Source: Campylobacter sp. (GTDB taxonomy: Bacteria; Campylobacterota; Campylobacteria; Campylobacterales; Campylobacteraceae). Taken from it: 7,036 nucleotides of DNA. Every line of letters begins with the position of its first letter. Positions within the stretch are counted from its first letter, which is position 1. Position numbers and translations under genes: made by a program. Below the pieces are notes generated by a model that did no database searches, had not been told where the DNA came from, and worked only from the letters and a program-made list of their open reading frames with translations. Shown piece after piece: positions 5,635-7,036 of this stretch. The stretch covers positions 1 through 7,036 of the forward strand of contig JAJQAF010000292.1 of the NCBI GenBank assembly GCA_021203945.1. Reading direction: 5' to 3'.

Positions 5635-6900
5635 ATGAAGCAAACAATCACGGAAAAGATATTTTCCGATCACGTAGGACGCAGCGTATTTGCGGGCGAT
5701 ATTATAGAAAGTAAGATTGATATGGTTATCGGAAACGACATAACGACGCCGATTTCTATTAAGCAGTTTGAGCGAAGCGGCGCAAGCAAACTCGCAAATC
5801 CCGACGGCTTTTCTATCGTGATGGATCATTACATTCCGGCTAAAGATATTTTAAGCGCAAATCAAGCTAAAATTTCACGTGAATTTGCCTACAAACACGA
5901 GCTTAAAAACTATTTTGACGAAAAAGATATGGGGATAGAACATGCACTTTTGCCCGAAAAAGGGCTGGTCGTTCCGGGAGACGTGATAATCGGTGCCGAT
6001 AGCCATACCTGTACGCACGGTGCACTTGGAGCGTTTTCTACGGGCATGGGCAGCACCGATTTGGCTTATGCGATGATAACGGGCAAAAATTGGTTTAAAG
6101 TCCCGCCGACTATCAAGGTTATTTTTAGCGGCAAGCTCGGCGAGCACGTTTATGGCAAAGATTTGATATTAGAGATTATCCGCCGTATCGGTGTCGACGG
6201 CGCACTATATAAGGCGCTTGAATTTAGCGGCGAAGTTATCGGCGGTCTTAGTATGGACGATAGATTTAGCATGTGTAATATGGCGATCGAAGCGGGCGGT
6301 AAAAGCGGTATAATCGCTGTTGATGAGACGACAAAAGAGTTTTTGAAAGATAAAAATCTACGCGCCGAGCCTAAAATTTTCCACTCCGACGACGACGCAA
6401 AATACGATCAAATTCTGCAAATTGACGTTACAAATCTCGATCCCGTCATCGCTTATCCGTTTTTACCGAGCAACGGCAAAAGCGTCCGCCAAGCGGTTAA
6501 GGACGATTTGGCTATTGATCAGGCGTTTATCGGCTCTTGCACGAACGGGCGTTTAAGCGACCTTCGCATAGCTGCGCAAATGTTAAAAGCTAGAAAAGTG
6601 GCGCGCAAAACTCGCCTTATCATCACGCCCGCCACGCAAAAAATCGCTTTACAAGCGCAAAAAGAAGGGCTTATTGATATATTCGTCCAAGCCGGCGCAG
6701 TCGTAAGCAATCCGACTTGTGGAGCGTGTCTCGGCGGATATATGGGGATTTTAGGCGTTGGAGAACGATGCGTAAGCACGACAAATCGCAATTTCGTCGG
6801 ACGAATGGGCGATAGGACGAGCGAGGTATATCTGGCAAACTCCGCCGTCGCCGCGGCATCCGCCATAGCGGGCAAAATCGCCGATCCAAGGGATTTATAA
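5635..6900 (+). CDS. leuC: 3-isopropylmalate dehydratase large subunit (LeuC)
   Basis: This cytoplasmic aconitase-family enzyme, with the small subunit LeuD, isomerises 2-isopropylmalate to 3-isopropylmalate in leucine biosynthesis. At 421 residues it is the short form found in archaea and many epsilonproteobacteria, against about 466 in E. coli. Visible family motifs: GADSHTCTHGALGAFSTGMG from residue 120, GSCTNGR with cluster cysteine C302, and PTCGACLGG with C362 and C365, together the three ligands of the [4Fe-4S] cluster. NRNFVGRMG near residue 388 matches the substrate-side loop. The N-terminus ITEKIFSDHVG is typical. AAGGAA at 5625-5630 supports ATG 5635. Codon use is mixed and native-looking. 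The small subunit gene is not inside the window; a start right at the edge is possible. Confidence 0.96.
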   Translation: MKQTITEKIFSDHVGRSVFAGDIIESKIDMVIGNDITTPISIKQFERSGASKLANPDGFSIVMDHYIPAKDILSANQAKISREFAYKHELKNYFDEKDMGIEHALLPEKGLVVPGDVIIGADSHTCTHGALGAFSTGMGSTDLAYAMITGKNWFKVPPTIKVIFSGKLGEHVYGKDLILEIIRRIGVDGALYKALEFSGEVIGGLSMDDRFSMCNMAIEAGGKSGIIAVDETTKEFLKDKNLRAEPKIFHSDDDAKYDQILQIDVTNLDPVIAYPFLPSNGKSVRQAVKDDLAIDQAFIGSCTNGRLSDLRIAAQMLKARKVARKTRLIITPATQKIALQAQKEGLIDIFVQAGAVVSNPTCGACLGGYMGILGVGERCVSTTNRNFVGRMGDRTSEVYLANSAVAAASAIAGKIADPRDL

Positions 6901-6907
6901 TAGCGCT

Positions 6908-6954
6908 GATTTTAAATTTCGGCACCAAGTAGATATCGCTTGAAATTTAAAATC
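6908..6954 (+). terminator. AT-rich 13-bp perfect hairpin after leuC
   Basis: GATTTTAAATTTC (6908-6920) and GAAATTTAAAATC (6942-6954) are perfect inverted repeats with a 21-base loop, beginning 8 bases after the leuC stop. No T tract follows, so this is not a textbook terminator; it could attenuate or stabilise the transcript. Confidence 0.4.
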
Positions 6955-6958
6955 GCCC

Positions 6959-7004
6959 GATTCGGCGCAAAAATACTGCGTGCAAAAACCTATTTGCGCC
7001 AATC
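6959..7004 (+). repeat. Second hairpin after leuC (GGCGCAAA/TTTGCGCC)
   Basis: GGCGCAAA (6964-6971) pairs with TTTGCGCC (6993-7000). The stem extends with GATT/AATC past a one-base bulge, giving 12 pairs around a 21-base loop. It sits between the first hairpin and a purine-rich AGAGAG (7020-7025) that could be a ribosome site for a gene starting at the last two bases (AT at 7035-7036). Confidence 0.45.
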
Positions 7005-7036
7005 CGCCTTGAAATTTTAAGAGAGTAAATTAATAT

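Overview
The window reads as chromosomal DNA of a Campylobacter-type epsilonproteobacterium. This rests on AT-rich intergenic DNA full of AAATTTAAA-like runs, T-tract plus TAAAAT/TATAAT promoters, AAGGA-type ribosome sites, and a short (421-residue) LeuC of the kind found in this class. The receptor and leuC genes look richer in G+C than C. jejuni genes usually are, which leans towards the concisus/curvus/rectus/showae side. The genus assignment is an inference; no rRNA gene is present.

Layout: (1) About 1-2052, plus strand: a gene cut by the left edge encodes a protein with a C-terminal M23 (LytM-like) peptidase domain. It overlaps by 4 bp the first of two tandem genes for a small exported, four-cysteine protein. 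The two small genes share 416 identical bases beginning exactly at the ATG, then diverge in the last nine codons. The order hydrolase, then secreted partner, then second partner fits a cell-wall-attacking effector with duplicated periplasmic immunity proteins. No secretion gene is visible, so the delivery route (for example type VI secretion) is unproven. (2) 2053-4397: a Fur-box-like site over a -10 element, a complete TonB-dependent siderophore receptor and a hairpin terminator. (3) 4398-4824: a gene-poor stretch with two unconvincing small ORFs and short inverted repeats. (4) 4825-5403, minus strand: a complete type II toxin-antitoxin operon, a Phd/YefM-like antitoxin followed by a RelE toxin with all catalytic residues, with a palindromic operator at its promoter. 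(5) 5404-7036, plus strand: the leuC promoter, leuC, and two hairpins before a possible next start at the right edge.

Functionally, a core metabolic gene (leuC) and an iron-uptake receptor sit beside accessory competition and stability modules. The most interesting part is the putative effector-immunity locus. Its M23 domain keeps the zinc ligands but has replaced both catalytic histidines of the classical family, and its immunity-like gene shows a sharp recent duplication or gene-conversion boundary.
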